Shown here in pieces: positions 46,069 to 55,446 of a stretch of DNA of 64,000 nucleotides (its first letter is position 1; each line of letters opens with the position of its first letter). This DNA is from an uncultured Nocardioides sp. (GTDB taxonomy: Bacteria > Actinomycetota > Actinomycetes > Propionibacteriales > Nocardioidaceae), in contig NZ_CANLDB010000001.1 in NCBI RefSeq assembly GCF_947489365.1, positions 124,001 through 188,000 on the forward strand, given 5' to 3'. The translations under genes and the position numbers were made by a program. The notes under the pieces were generated by a model that did no database searches, was not told the DNA's origin, and was given only the letters and a program-made list of their open reading frames with translations.

Positions 46069-48455
46069 CCGAGACCGCAGGCCGCACCGCGGCCACGACG
46101 AGCGGCGACGACCCCGACCTCGAGACGCTGCGCGCGATCTCGCGGCGGGTGCTGTGGCTGTCGTCGGCGATCGTGGACGCCGCCAACCGCCAGCGACCCA
46201 ACGACACCGGCGTCAAGGTCGGCGGCCACCAGGCGTCGTCCGCGTCGATGGTCGACGTCTGCGTGGCGCTGTGGTTCCACGAGCTGACCGCGCGCGACCG
46301 GGTCTCGGTCAAGCCGCACGCCTCGCCGGTCCTGCACGCCATGAACTACCTGCTCGGCGACCTCGACGCGTCGTACCTGACGACGCTGCGCGAGAAGGGG
46401 GGCCTGCAGGCCTACCCGTCGCGGTCGAAGGACCCCGACACCGTCGACTTCTCGACCGGCTCGGTCGGCATCGGCGCCACGGCGACGCTGTGGGCGGCGA
46501 TCGCGCACCGGTACGTGCGCTCGCAGTTCCCGGCCGTCCACGACGACTCCGTCCTCCAGGGAGGACCACCGGAGCACCCCGGCCGCTTCGTCAGCCTGCT
46601 CGGCGACGCCGAGCTCGACGAGGGGGCCATCTGGGAGGCCGTCGCCGACAGCCAGGTCGCCGGGCTCGGCGAGCTGCTCTGGGTCGTCGACATGAACCGG
46701 CAGTCGCTGGACCGCGTCGTGCCGGACATCCAGATCGAGCGGCTGCAGGCGATGTTCTCCGCCGCCGGCTGGCAGGTCGTCACCCTGAAGTGGGGGCGGC
46801 TGATCTCGGCGCTGTTCGAGCGCCCGGGGGGCGACGAGCTGCGGCGCCGGCTCGAGGCGATGCCGAACGAGGAGTACCAGCGGATCCTGCGCGCCGACTC
46901 CACGGAGGTCGCCGAGCGGATCATGGGCGGCGACGAGGCGACCGGCTCCGACGAGCTGTGGGCGCTGCTGCAGTCGGTGCCGACCGCGCACCTCGCGGCC
47001 GCCGTCCGCGACCTGGGCGGCCACGACCTCGGGCTGCTGGTCGACACCTTCGCCGGCGTCGACACCGACCGGCCGACCGTCGTGTTCGCCTACACCGTCA
47101 AGGGCCGGGGCCTGCCGACCGAGGGGCACCCCAACAACCACTCGGCGCTGCTGACCGAGGCGCAGATGCGTGCCCTCGCCGACGCCTGCGGCACCTCGCT
47201 GGACGACCCGTGGGCCGGCTTCGCGGACGACAGCGAGCCCGGTGCGCTGTGCGCGCGGCGGCGTACGGCGCTCGCCCGGACGCCCCACGAGCCGGGCGAG
47301 CGGGTGGACGTCCCGCTCGAGCTCGGCCACCCCCACCGCAAGGCGATCTCGACGCAGGCCGTGCTGGGGCGGATGCTGGCCGACCTGGTCCGTGACGCCC
47401 CCGAGGTGGCGCAGCGCGTGGTGACCTGCAGCCCTGACGTGGCGTCGTCCACCAACCTCGGCGGCTGGATCAACAAGACCGGCGTGTGGGCCTCCTCGGA
47501 GCGGCGCGACTGGTTCGCGGACGACGCCGAGCGGGTGCTGCGGTGGTCCGAGGCGCAGGGCGGTCAGCACATCGAGCTCGGCATCGCCGAGGTCAACCTC
47601 GTCGGTCTGCTCGCCGAGCTCGGCGCGACCTGGTCGCGGTGGGGCGAGCGGCTGATCCCCATCGCGACCCTCTACGACCCGTTCCTGGCGCGCGCGCTGG
47701 AGCCCTGGTCGTTCGGCATCTACGCCGGCGGGCAGTCGATCCTGGTCGGGACGCCGTCCGGGGTGACCCTGGCCTCCGAGGGAGGGGCGCACCAGTCGGT
47801 GTCGACGCCGTCCATCGGGCTCGAGCAGCCGGGCTGCGTCGCCTGGGAGCCGGCGTTCGCGCAGGACCTCGAGTGGACCTTCCTGCACGCCATGCGCTCG
47901 GTGGGGGTGCCCGGCGGGACGTCGGCGTACTTCCGGCTCTCCACCCGCCCGCTCGACCCCGCGCTCGCGCGGGTGCCGGAGGACGCCGCCCTGCGGGAGC
48001 GTCGCCGCCGCCAGGCGGTGGCGGGCGGCTACCGCCTCACCGACCACGACCCGGCCGGCGAGGACGTCGTCCTCGTGGGGGCGGGCGCGGTGATGCCCGA
48101 GGTGCTGGCCGCGGCGGACCTGCTCGCCGGGCGGGGGATCACCGCCGGCGTCGTCTGCCTGACCAGCGCCGACCTGGTGTTCCGCTCCTTCCAGCAGCGG
48201 GGCAGCCGGGACGCCGGCGTCGGGTCGGGGATCCTCGACCTGCTCCTGCCGCCGCAGCACGCCGCGCCGATCGTGACGGTCCTCGACGGCCACCCGCACA
48301 CGCTGTCGTTCCTCGCCGGCGCCCGCGGTGACCGCATCCGCTGCCTGGGCGTCACCGAGTTCGGCCAGTCCTCGAGCCTCACCGACGCCTACGCCCACCA
48401 CGGCCTCGACGCCGGCTCCGTCACCGGCGCCGCGCTCGACCTGCTGGGCCGATGA
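46065..48455 (+). CDS. AceE/MdeB-type thiamine-diphosphate 2-oxoacid dehydrogenase E1 / transketolase-like
   Basis: GGHQASSASMVDVCVALWFHEL...KPHASPVLHAMNYLLG...LLGDAELDEGAIWEA...VVDMNRQSLD; transketolase C-terminal domain. Confidence 0.88.
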   Translation: MTETAGRTAATTSGDDPDLETLRAISRRVLWLSSAIVDAANRQRPNDTGVKVGGHQASSASMVDVCVALWFHELTARDRVSVKPHASPVLHAMNYLLGDLDASYLTTLREKGGLQAYPSRSKDPDTVDFSTGSVGIGATATLWAAIAHRYVRSQFPAVHDDSVLQGGPPEHPGRFVSLLGDAELDEGAIWEAVADSQVAGLGELLWVVDMNRQSLDRVVPDIQIERLQAMFSAAGWQVVTLKWGRLISALFERPGGDELRRRLEAMPNEEYQRILRADSTEVAERIMGGDEATGSDELWALLQSVPTAHLAAAVRDLGGHDLGLLVDTFAGVDTDRPTVVFAYTVKGRGLPTEGHPNNHSALLTEAQMRALADACGTSLDDPWAGFADDSEPGALCARRRTALARTPHEPGERVDVPLELGHPHRKAISTQAVLGRMLADLVRDAPEVAQRVVTCSPDVASSTNLGGWINKTGVWASSERRDWFADDAERVLRWSEAQGGQHIELGIAEVNLVGLLAELGATWSRWGERLIPIATLYDPFLARALEPWSFGIYAGGQSILVGTPSGVTLASEGGAHQSVSTPSIGLEQPGCVAWEPAFAQDLEWTFLHAMRSVGVPGGTSAYFRLSTRPLDPALARVPEDAALRERRRRQAVAGGYRLTDHDPAGEDVVLVGAGAVMPEVLAAADLLAGRGITAGVVCLTSADLVFRSFQQRGSRDAGVGSGILDLLLPPQHAAPIVTVLDGHPHTLSFLAGARGDRIRCLGVTEFGQSSSLTDAYAHHGLDAGSVTGAALDLLGR

Positions 48456-48457
48456 CG

Positions 48458-48560
48458 CCGAGTCGGCCCGAACGCACTCCGCCAGGGCGCTGAGTCGGCC
48501 CGAACGGCATCCGTTCGGGCCGACTCGAGGGGTCAGGGAGGTGCGTTCGGGCCGACTCGG
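48458..48560. repeat. Nested inverted repeat with four copies of a 15-mer
   Basis: GAGTCGGCCCGAACG appears twice direct and twice inverted (CGTTCGGGCCGACTC), giving outer and inner hairpins. Confidence 0.92.
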
Positions 48561-48671
48561 CCAGGTGGTGGGCGCAGCCACACGATCCCGCCCGGCGAGA
48601 CGACGGGGCGGGCGTGGGTCGGGTTCCTAGGCTGTGCGCGTCGTCACACACCTCATCCCCCGGGGGTCCCG

Positions 48672-49400
48672 TTGTCGCTCGCCGCCCTGCCCGTCGCCGA
48701 CCGGGTGCTCGTCCTCGCCTGCAGCGCGCGTCGCGACGCCGTACGACGTGCCGCCCCGGCGGTGATGCGGGTGCGGCTGCCGGGGGTCGTGCTGGAGGTG
48801 CCGGCCGCCGCGGTGGAGGGGCTGCTCGCCGAGCTGCTCCCGACCGGGCGCGCCGCCGGGGTGACGGGACTCGAGGTCGAGGTCGACACCACGACCGAGG
48901 CCGGGCGCGGGGTGCTGCGGGCGGTGGGGTTCCTCGTCTCCGAGCTGGACCGCCCGGGCGGCATCGCCACCTGCCCGGTCGCGCGCGCCGAGCTCGAGCG
49001 GTTCGTGCTCACGCGCGTGCTGCTGGGCGGTCGGCACCGCTGGGCCGACGCCCTCGCCGACCACGACGACCGCACCCGGCTGGGGCGGCTCGCGCCGGTC
49101 GTGGCGTACGTCGAGGAGCACGCCGACGCCGAGCTCACCCCCGAGCTGCTCGCCCGGGTCGGCTGCGTGAGCGTCCGCACGCTCCACGCGGCGTTCGCCG
49201 ACCGCCTCGGGGTGCCGCCCATGGCGTACGTGCGGACGGTGAGGCTGGCGAAGGTCCGCGCCGAGCTGCTCGCCGGCGACCCCGACTCGCTCCGGGTCAC
49301 CGACGTCGCCACGCGCTGGGGCTTCTTCCACCAGTCCCGCTTCGCGCAGCAGTACCGCGAGCGCTTCGGCGAGCTGCCGAGCGAGACGCTCGCGCGCTGA
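48672..49400 (+). CDS. AraC-family transcriptional regulator
   Basis: VVAYVEEHADAELTPELLARVGCVSVRTLHAAFADRLGVPPMAYVRTVRLAKVRAEL...VTDVATRWGFFHQSRFAQQYRERFGELPSE. Confidence 0.94.
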   Translation: MSLAALPVADRVLVLACSARRDAVRRAAPAVMRVRLPGVVLEVPAAAVEGLLAELLPTGRAAGVTGLEVEVDTTTEAGRGVLRAVGFLVSELDRPGGIATCPVARAELERFVLTRVLLGGRHRWADALADHDDRTRLGRLAPVVAYVEEHADAELTPELLARVGCVSVRTLHAAFADRLGVPPMAYVRTVRLAKVRAELLAGDPDSLRVTDVATRWGFFHQSRFAQQYRERFGELPSETLAR

Positions 49401-49454
49401 CCAGACAGCGTTGAGCGGATAGCGGACGGCGTACGGCGGACCTAGCGTGAGCGC

Positions 49455-50954
49455 GTGACCGTCACGGACCAGACCCCGCAGACCCAGCTCGAGACCTTCC
49501 GGCTGTTCATCGGCGGCGAGTCCGTCGACGCCGCCTCGGGGGCCACCTTCGAGTCGACCAACCCCTACACCGGCTCCTCCTGGGCGGTGCTGGCCGACGG
49601 CGGGGCGGAGGACGTCGACCGCGCCGTCGCCAGCAGCCGTGAGGCCTTCGAGGGCGAGTGGGGCGCCATGTCCGGGTTCGACCGGGCGCGGGTCCTGCGC
49701 CAGGTCGCCCAGGGCATCACCGACAACGCCGAGCGCCTCGCGCTCCTGGAGGTGCGCGACTCCGGCAAGCTGATGCGCGAGATGCGCGGCCAGCTGAACG
49801 GCCTCGGGAACTGGTACCTCTACTTCTCCGGCCTCGCCGACAAGCTCGAGGGCCGCACCGTCCCGCAGATCGCCCCGCAGACCTACTTCGGCTACACGCT
49901 GAAGGAGCCGGTCGGGGTCGTCGGCGCCATCACTCCGTGGAACTCCCCGCTGCTGCTGCTCACCTTCAAGCTCGCGCCGCTGCTCGCCGCCGGGTGCACC
50001 TGCGTGGTCAAGCCGAGCGAGCACTCGCCGGCCTCGACGGTGGCCTTCGCCCAGGTGCTGCACGAGGCGGGCCTGCCCGCCGGCGTCCTCAACGTCGTCA
50101 CCGGACTCAGCCGGGAGACCGGTGAGGCCCTCGCGAGCCACACCGGCATCGACAAGGTCGCCTTCACCGGCTCCACCGCCACCGGCGCGGCCGTCGCCCG
50201 GGCCGCGGTGTCGAACATCAACAAGGTCACCCTCGAGCTGGGCGGCAAGTCCCCGCAGGTCGTGTTCGCGGACGCCGACCTCGACGCCGCCGCGAACGGC
50301 GTGGTCGCGGGTGTCTTCGCCGCCACCGGGCAGACCTGCATGGCGGGCTCGCGACTGATCGTCCACGAGTCGGTCAAGGACGAGCTCGTCGCGAAGATCG
50401 CCGAGCGGGCCCGCACCATCGTGCAGGGCGACCCGACCGACGCGGACACCGAGATGGGCCCCGTCGCCAACGCCCCGCAGTACGAGAAGGTGCTCGGCTA
50501 CCTCGACACCGCCCGCACCGAGGGCGCCGAGGTCGTCGCCGGCGGCGGCCCCAACACCGAGCTCGGCGGCCTGTTCGTGAAGCCCACCGTCGTGGTCGCC
50601 GAGCCCGGCTCGACGATCGTCCGCGAGGAGGTGTTCGGGCCGGTGCTGGCGGCGTACACCTTCACCGACGAGGACGAGGCGCTGCGCCTGGCCAACGACA
50701 CCCCGTACGGGCTGGCGGGGGCGGTGTGGACCAAGGACGTCCACCGCGCCCACCGCGTCGCCGCCCGGCTGAAGGCGGGCACGGTGTGGATCAACGCCTA
50801 CCGGGCGGTCGCGCCGAACATGCCGTTCGGCGGCTACGGCATGTCGGGCATCGGCCGGGAGAACGGCCAGGAGGCCGTGAACGAGTACCTCGAGAACAAG
50901 TCGGTGTTCGTCGAGCTCACCGGCGGCACCCGGGACCCGTTCACGCTGGGCTGA
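49455..50954 (+). CDS. NAD(P)-dependent aldehyde dehydrogenase
   Basis: GAITPWNSPLLLLTFKLAPLLAAGCTCVVKPSEHSP...VTLELGGKSPQVVFADADLD...FAATGQTCMAGSRL. Confidence 0.96.
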   Translation: MTVTDQTPQTQLETFRLFIGGESVDAASGATFESTNPYTGSSWAVLADGGAEDVDRAVASSREAFEGEWGAMSGFDRARVLRQVAQGITDNAERLALLEVRDSGKLMREMRGQLNGLGNWYLYFSGLADKLEGRTVPQIAPQTYFGYTLKEPVGVVGAITPWNSPLLLLTFKLAPLLAAGCTCVVKPSEHSPASTVAFAQVLHEAGLPAGVLNVVTGLSRETGEALASHTGIDKVAFTGSTATGAAVARAAVSNINKVTLELGGKSPQVVFADADLDAAANGVVAGVFAATGQTCMAGSRLIVHESVKDELVAKIAERARTIVQGDPTDADTEMGPVANAPQYEKVLGYLDTARTEGAEVVAGGGPNTELGGLFVKPTVVVAEPGSTIVREEVFGPVLAAYTFTDEDEALRLANDTPYGLAGAVWTKDVHRAHRVAARLKAGTVWINAYRAVAPNMPFGGYGMSGIGRENGQEAVNEYLENKSVFVELTGGTRDPFTLG

Positions 50955-50972
50955 GCGGGAGGCTCCGTCCCG

Positions 50973-51362
50973 TCAGTCGTCGCGCTCGGCCCTGATCGTG
51001 GGGCTGGTGTCGCCCTGGCAACCGGGGGACGGCGCCACCCTGGCGTAGAAGCGGCCCTCGGTGCCGGTGTTGCCGGTGTCCCAGGCGCCGTCGGGCCCGC
51101 TGGTGTCCATGGCGAACCGCCTGTCGTCACCACCGCCGCGGCTGCCCTTCTGCTTGAACACCACGACCGGCACCTCGGACCGGCAGGACGCCCGGCTGCT
51201 CCGCACCGACCCCGACAGGTCGGTGTTCTCGGCCCGGATGGTGACGGTGCGGGCGGCCGGGGCGGCCGGCGCGGCGCCGACGGAGGGGCCGGGAACGGCC
51301 GCGAGGCCGGCGGCGGCCAGCAGCGGGGCGAGGGCGAGGGCGCCGAGGCGGGAGCGGTTCAT
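50973..51362 (-). CDS. Secreted hypothetical protein
   Basis: Signal peptide MNRSRLGALALAPLLAAAGLAAVPGPSVGAAPA; 129 aa. Confidence 0.65.
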   Translation of the reverse strand: MNRSRLGALALAPLLAAAGLAAVPGPSVGAAPAAPAARTVTIRAENTDLSGSVRSSRASCRSEVPVVVFKQKGSRGGGDDRRFAMDTSGPDGAWDTGNTGTEGRFYARVAPSPGCQGDTSPTIRAERDD

Positions 51363-51476
51363 GGCGGTGTCCCTTCGAGGTGGGTGAAGGCAGGCTACGG
51401 TCGGCCCGCCGGGGTGGCGGGCGTGCGGACCTGTCCTCTTGCGGAATGTCCGGGATTGCCACCACGATCACGGTGC

Positions 51477-51790
51477 ATGGCGGAGATCGGGAGGATCCGG
51501 GAGGGTCCGCTCCTCGACGAGCCGACGATGCGGCTGCTGGAGACGGTCTACCTGCTGCGGCCCGAGGACGAGACGGCCCTGCGGGCCGCGCTGGGCGAGT
51601 CGGTCCCGGACGTCCCGGACCACTCCGACCTCCCCGATCGGCTCCGGGCCCTGGAGGACGGCGGGTTCCTGCGCCGGCTCGACGGGCGCCTGGAGTACGA
51701 GTCGCCGTACGCCGCGTTCGTCGCGATCGGCGAGGCCCGGGCCGCGACGATCCTGGCGGAGGCGACGCTGGTCGGCGCCGGTCCCGGCGG
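51477..51790 (+). pseudogene. 5' fragment of a transcriptional regulator (TrmB/LuxR-like)
   Basis: MAEIGRIREGPLLDEPTMRLLETVYLLRPEDETALRAALGES...LEDGGFLRRLDGRLEYESPYAAFVAIGEARAATILAEATLVGA, then frame turns into antisense of an MFS gene. Confidence 0.65.
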
Positions 51791-52190
51791 TCACCGGGCG
51801 CCACCGCACCCGGGCCAGCGGGCCCACCTGCGGCAGCACCAGCCCGGCCGTGGCCGCCAGGCCGACGAGGACGGCCGGGGTGGCCCCCGAGGAGGTCGCC
51901 ACGACCAGCCCGACGAGCGCGAGGGCGCCGGCGAAGGACTGGACGAGGACGACGGGGCGCTGGCCGGCGCGGTCGGCGACGGCTCCGGCGACGGGGGCGC
52001 CGACGGCGTTGGCGACGGCCAGGGCGCCGGCGGCGAGGCCGCCGAGGCCGTAGGAGTCGGTGGCCCCGGCGACGAGCAGCAGGGTGCCCAGCTGGCTCAT
52101 GGCGAGGGGCAGGCGGCCGAGGAAGGCGACGACGACGTACGCCGGGCCGGCGAGGCGGACGAGGCGTCCGTAGGAACGCAGGGGTGACAC
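51790..52190 (-). pseudogene. 5' fragment of an MFS transporter gene
   Basis: GTG start; VSPLRSYGRLVRLAGPAYVVVAFLGRLPLAMSQLGTLLLVAGATDSYGLGGLAAGALAVANAVGAPVAGAVADRAGQRPVVLVQSFAGALALVGLVVATSS...; only about 4 TM helices, then sequence becomes antisense of the regulator fragment. Confidence 0.7.
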
Positions 52191-52313
52191 GGTGAGGGAC
52201 TCCAGGTGTGCGCAGGGTGCGGGGGTACGGCTGACAGCCGCGCCGACCCACCTCCAGAACGCGGACGAACCCTGTGCTGGTCCCAGTGTGCCAGGACTGA
52301 GGGTTGCCTTCCC

Positions 52314-52334
52314 TTTCTGGAACGATTCCAGAAA
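52314..52334. promoter_or_regulatory. Palindromic operator candidate upstream of dps
   Basis: TTTCTGGAA-CGA-TTCCAGAAA, 9-bp perfect arms, about 60 bp before the dps start. Confidence 0.6.
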
Positions 52335-52394
52335 AGATGGGAGGGTGGGGCCACTCGCACGACGACACGGCCCCCGGCCGAGAAGGAGCACTCC

Positions 52395-52919
52395 ATGACG
52401 CAGACCCTCCACACCGAGCAGCACGTCGCGAAGCCGCCGTTCCAGGCCTCCGAGCGGCTCGCGACCCACCTCCAGGCGCTGCTGGTCGACCTGACCGACC
52501 TGCACCTGGTCGGCAAGCAGGCCCACTGGAACGTCGTCGGCCCGAACTTCCGCGACCTCCACCTGCAGCTCGACGAGGTCGTCGACGACGCCCGGAACTT
52601 CTCCGACACCGTCGCGGAGCGCATGCGCGCCCTCTACGTCACGCCCGACGCCCGCGCCGCCTCCGTCGCCGCGCAGACGAGCCTGCCGGAGTTCCCGCAG
52701 ACCGAGGTCGACACCGCCGAGACCGTCGACCGCATCGTCGCCGCGATCTACGCCGTCGCCGGCACCGGCCGCCGCATCCACGACGAGGTGGACGCCGAGG
52801 ACCCGACGTCGGCCGACATCATCCACACGATCCTCGAGCGCCTCGAGCAGCTCGCCTGGATGATCGACGCCGAGAACCGCGTCGCGAACCGGAGCCTCCC
52901 GCGTCCCGTGCACCGCTGA
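52395..52919 (+). CDS. dps: Dps family DNA-binding ferritin-like protein
   Basis: LATHLQALLVDLTDLHLVGKQAHWNVVGPNFRDLHLQLDEVVDDARNFSDTVAERMRAL. Confidence 0.95.
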   Translation: MTQTLHTEQHVAKPPFQASERLATHLQALLVDLTDLHLVGKQAHWNVVGPNFRDLHLQLDEVVDDARNFSDTVAERMRALYVTPDARAASVAAQTSLPEFPQTEVDTAETVDRIVAAIYAVAGTGRRIHDEVDAEDPTSADIIHTILERLEQLAWMIDAENRVANRSLPRPVHR

Positions 52920-52953
52920 GCCCCACCCGGACCAGCGGTCCCCGCAGCACCCG

Positions 52954-52987
52954 CGTCCGCCCGGCGGTCTAGACCGCCGGGCGGACG
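52954..52987. terminator. Perfect 34-bp palindrome downstream of dps
   Basis: CGTCCGCCCGGCGGTCTAGACCGCCGGGCGGACG is fully self-complementary. Confidence 0.8.
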
Positions 52988-53077
52988 TGTCTGTACAGGA
53001 CACCGGTTCCGCAGGACCCTGGCAGGGAGCAGCGGACCCGTGCCTCCCGAGCACGGCGTCGCCGCGCGGAGGTCATC

Positions 53078-54487
53078 GTGAACCGTCCCGCTCTCCTCGC
53101 GCTCGCCCTGGTGTCCGCCCTGTGCCTGCCACCCGGCTCGTCGTACGCCGCCCCACCGGCGGCCGAGGCGCCGACCGAGGCCTCGACCGAGGCGCCCGTC
53201 GGCTGCGCCGACCCCGTCTTCCCGGAGCCCGTCCGTGCCGACTCCGCCGCGGCCTCGCGCGCCGGGCTCGGCGAGACGGGCGACCCGACCGTGTGGCTCG
53301 ACACCTGCGGCGAGGTCTACTACCGCGAGTCGCTGCGGGTCGGCCCCCACGCCGTGCCGACCGCCGAGCCCGCGACCGCGGTCCCGGCGGCGGCCGGGGT
53401 GCTGGGGCTGTCGTCGCGCCCGTCGTCGAACCGCACGATCTACCTCGACTTCACCGGCCACCGCACCGCGAACACGGCGTGGAACCGCGACTTCGGCGTC
53501 AACGCGTTCACCTCACCGCCGTTCCAGGTCGACGGTCCGACCTCGACGGCGTTCTCGGCGGTCGAGAAGGAGCAGATCCGTCGGGCGTGGGAGACCGTGG
53601 CCGAGGACTACGCGCCGTTCGACGTGAACGTCACGACGAAGGACCCCGGGCAGGCCGCGATCACCCGCAGCTCGGCGTCCGACCGGAAGTTCGGCACGCG
53701 GGTCGTCGTCACGGCCGGCGGTCCGCTGTACCAGCGCTGCTTCTGCGGCGGCATCGCCTACCTCGGCACGTTCGACCTCGCCGGGCGGCAGTCGCCGGTC
53801 TACCAGCCGACCTTCGTGTTCACGAACGGCTCCACCGACCAGGGATGGCTGTTCGCCGAGAACATCAGCCACGAGGCCGGCCACAACCTCGGGCTCGACC
53901 ACGACGGCCGGGGGCGCGAGGAGTACTACTTCGGCTCCCAGCGGTGGGCCCCGATCATGGGCGCCAGCTTCGACAAGCTCAGCCAGTTCTCCCGCGGCGA
54001 GTACGAGCGCGCGACGAACACGCAGAACGACCTCGCCATCATGACCCGGCACGGCATCGCCGCGCGCCCGGACGACCACGGGGACGCCGCCGGCGGGGCC
54101 ACCCCGCTGCCGGGGACCGACGCCCGCCGCGCCGCGGGCGGCGTGGTGTCGACCTCGGTGGACAAGGACGCCTTCTCCTTCACCCCGACCGCGGACGGGC
54201 CGCGGACGATCACGGTGGACCCGACGGGCGGGGCCACGAACCTCGACGTGCAGCTCACCCTGCTCGGCAGCGACGGCGCCGTCCTCGCCACGGTGAACCC
54301 GGCGCCGTCGGGCGACGTGACCCGGCCGTCCCCGGCCTGGCTGCGGGCGCGCTGGACCGGCGACGTCGAGGCGGGGCGCCGCTACACGGTCCTGGTCGAC
54401 GGGGTCGGGTACGGCGACCCCCGGACGCAGGGCTGGTCCGGCTACGGCTCCCTCGGGGCCTACCGCGTGGCGGTCACGGCCGGCTGA
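53078..54487 (+). CDS. Secreted zinc metallopeptidase (reprolysin-like, HExxH)
   Basis: Signal peptide; SHEAGHNLGLDHDG zinc motif; C-terminal PPC-like domain. Confidence 0.9.
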   Translation: MNRPALLALALVSALCLPPGSSYAAPPAAEAPTEASTEAPVGCADPVFPEPVRADSAAASRAGLGETGDPTVWLDTCGEVYYRESLRVGPHAVPTAEPATAVPAAAGVLGLSSRPSSNRTIYLDFTGHRTANTAWNRDFGVNAFTSPPFQVDGPTSTAFSAVEKEQIRRAWETVAEDYAPFDVNVTTKDPGQAAITRSSASDRKFGTRVVVTAGGPLYQRCFCGGIAYLGTFDLAGRQSPVYQPTFVFTNGSTDQGWLFAENISHEAGHNLGLDHDGRGREEYYFGSQRWAPIMGASFDKLSQFSRGEYERATNTQNDLAIMTRHGIAARPDDHGDAAGGATPLPGTDARRAAGGVVSTSVDKDAFSFTPTADGPRTITVDPTGGATNLDVQLTLLGSDGAVLATVNPAPSGDVTRPSPAWLRARWTGDVEAGRRYTVLVDGVGYGDPRTQGWSGYGSLGAYRVAVTAG

Positions 54488-54995
54488 CCGCGGGCGGCCG
54501 ACCACGGTCGGGCGGTCGCGGTCGGACGACGGCGAGCGTCGCCACCGCCAGCAGCACGCCGAGCGCGGTGCCGACGGTGTTCATGAACCAGTCGTTCGTG
54601 TCGCAGACCCGGCCGGTGGCGGGCACGAGGGCCTGCACGAGCTCGATCAGCGCCGAGACCCCCGACGCGACGACCGCGACCCCGACGGGCCGCCGGCAGG
54701 CCAGCACCGCGGCGTACGTCGCGGGCACGAACAGCGCGATGTTCGCGAGGGTGTCGAGGCCCTGGAACGGGACCGAGAGCTGCACGGCGCAGCGCACCTC
54801 GTCGAGCGCCGCGGCGGGTTCGGGCCAGGCCGTCAGCGCCAGGCCCGCTAACCCGGCGACCACGGAGAGGGCGGCGCTCGTCCGGCGGGCGTCGTACCGG
54901 ACGAGGAGGACGCCGACGAGCAGCATCGCGAGCAGGAGGCCGGCCAGCACCCAGCGGACGTACGCCGAGTACTCGACCAGCAGGGTCGAGATCAC
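54474..54995 (-). CDS. VanZ family membrane protein
   Basis: LSVPFQGLDTLANIALFVPATYAAVLACRRPVGVAVVASGVSALIELVQALVPATGRVCDTNDWFMNTVGTALG. Confidence 0.92.
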   Translation of the reverse strand: MISTLLVEYSAYVRWVLAGLLLAMLLVGVLLVRYDARRTSAALSVVAGLAGLALTAWPEPAAALDEVRCAVQLSVPFQGLDTLANIALFVPATYAAVLACRRPVGVAVVASGVSALIELVQALVPATGRVCDTNDWFMNTVGTALGVLLAVATLAVVRPRPPDRGRPPAVSRP

Positions 54996-55010
54996 CGCAG
55001 TGCTTCCGCG

Positions 55011-55421
55011 TCAGCGCTCGAGGAGGCTGCGGGAGGCGAGGAACGTCTCGACCGTGATCCGCAGCGCGACGCGCTCCGGGTTCTCGCTCGGCACGCGGTA
55101 GCGGGCGGCGTACATCTCCTCGGCGCGGGCGACCCCCGGCCGGTCGGTGACGACCTCGGCGCGTCCCTCGAGCGAGGACCAGCGGCCGCCGTCCACCGAC
55201 CCGGCCGCGACGCGGGGGTCGGCGGCGACGTGGCGCGCCTTGACCGAGCCGCGCCGGGTGATCACCCAGGCGCACTCCTGCTCGTGGTCCAGCGCGACGC
55301 CGACGGCGACCACGTGGGGCCGGCCGTCGGCGTACAGGCTGGTCAAGGTGCACAGCTGGCGCTCGGTCCAGAACTCCAGGAGGCCGGCGGGGAAGTCGCC
55401 CCAGCCGGGACGCCAGCTCAT
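55011..55421 (-). CDS. PPOX-class F420-dependent oxidoreductase-like protein
   Basis: LLEFWTERQLCTLTSLYADGRPHVVAVGVALDHEQECAWVITRRGSVKARHVAADPRVAAGSVDGGRWSSLEGRAEVVTD. Confidence 0.9.
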   Translation of the reverse strand: MSWRPGWGDFPAGLLEFWTERQLCTLTSLYADGRPHVVAVGVALDHEQECAWVITRRGSVKARHVAADPRVAAGSVDGGRWSSLEGRAEVVTDRPGVARAEEMYAARYRVPSENPERVALRITVETFLASRSLLER

Positions 55422-55446
55422 GTTCACCAGGCGAGGATGACAGGTG

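Noticed and set aside
45843-48581. 912-aa minus-strand ORF opposite the E1 gene
   Set aside because: Antisense artefact; no recognisable domain, while the plus frame has clear ThDP-enzyme motifs.
52317-52332. Heat-shock element (TTCnnGAAnnnTTCnnGAA-like pattern)
   Set aside because: The pattern is eukaryotic HSF-like and coincidental in bacteria; retained only as a generic palindromic operator candidate.
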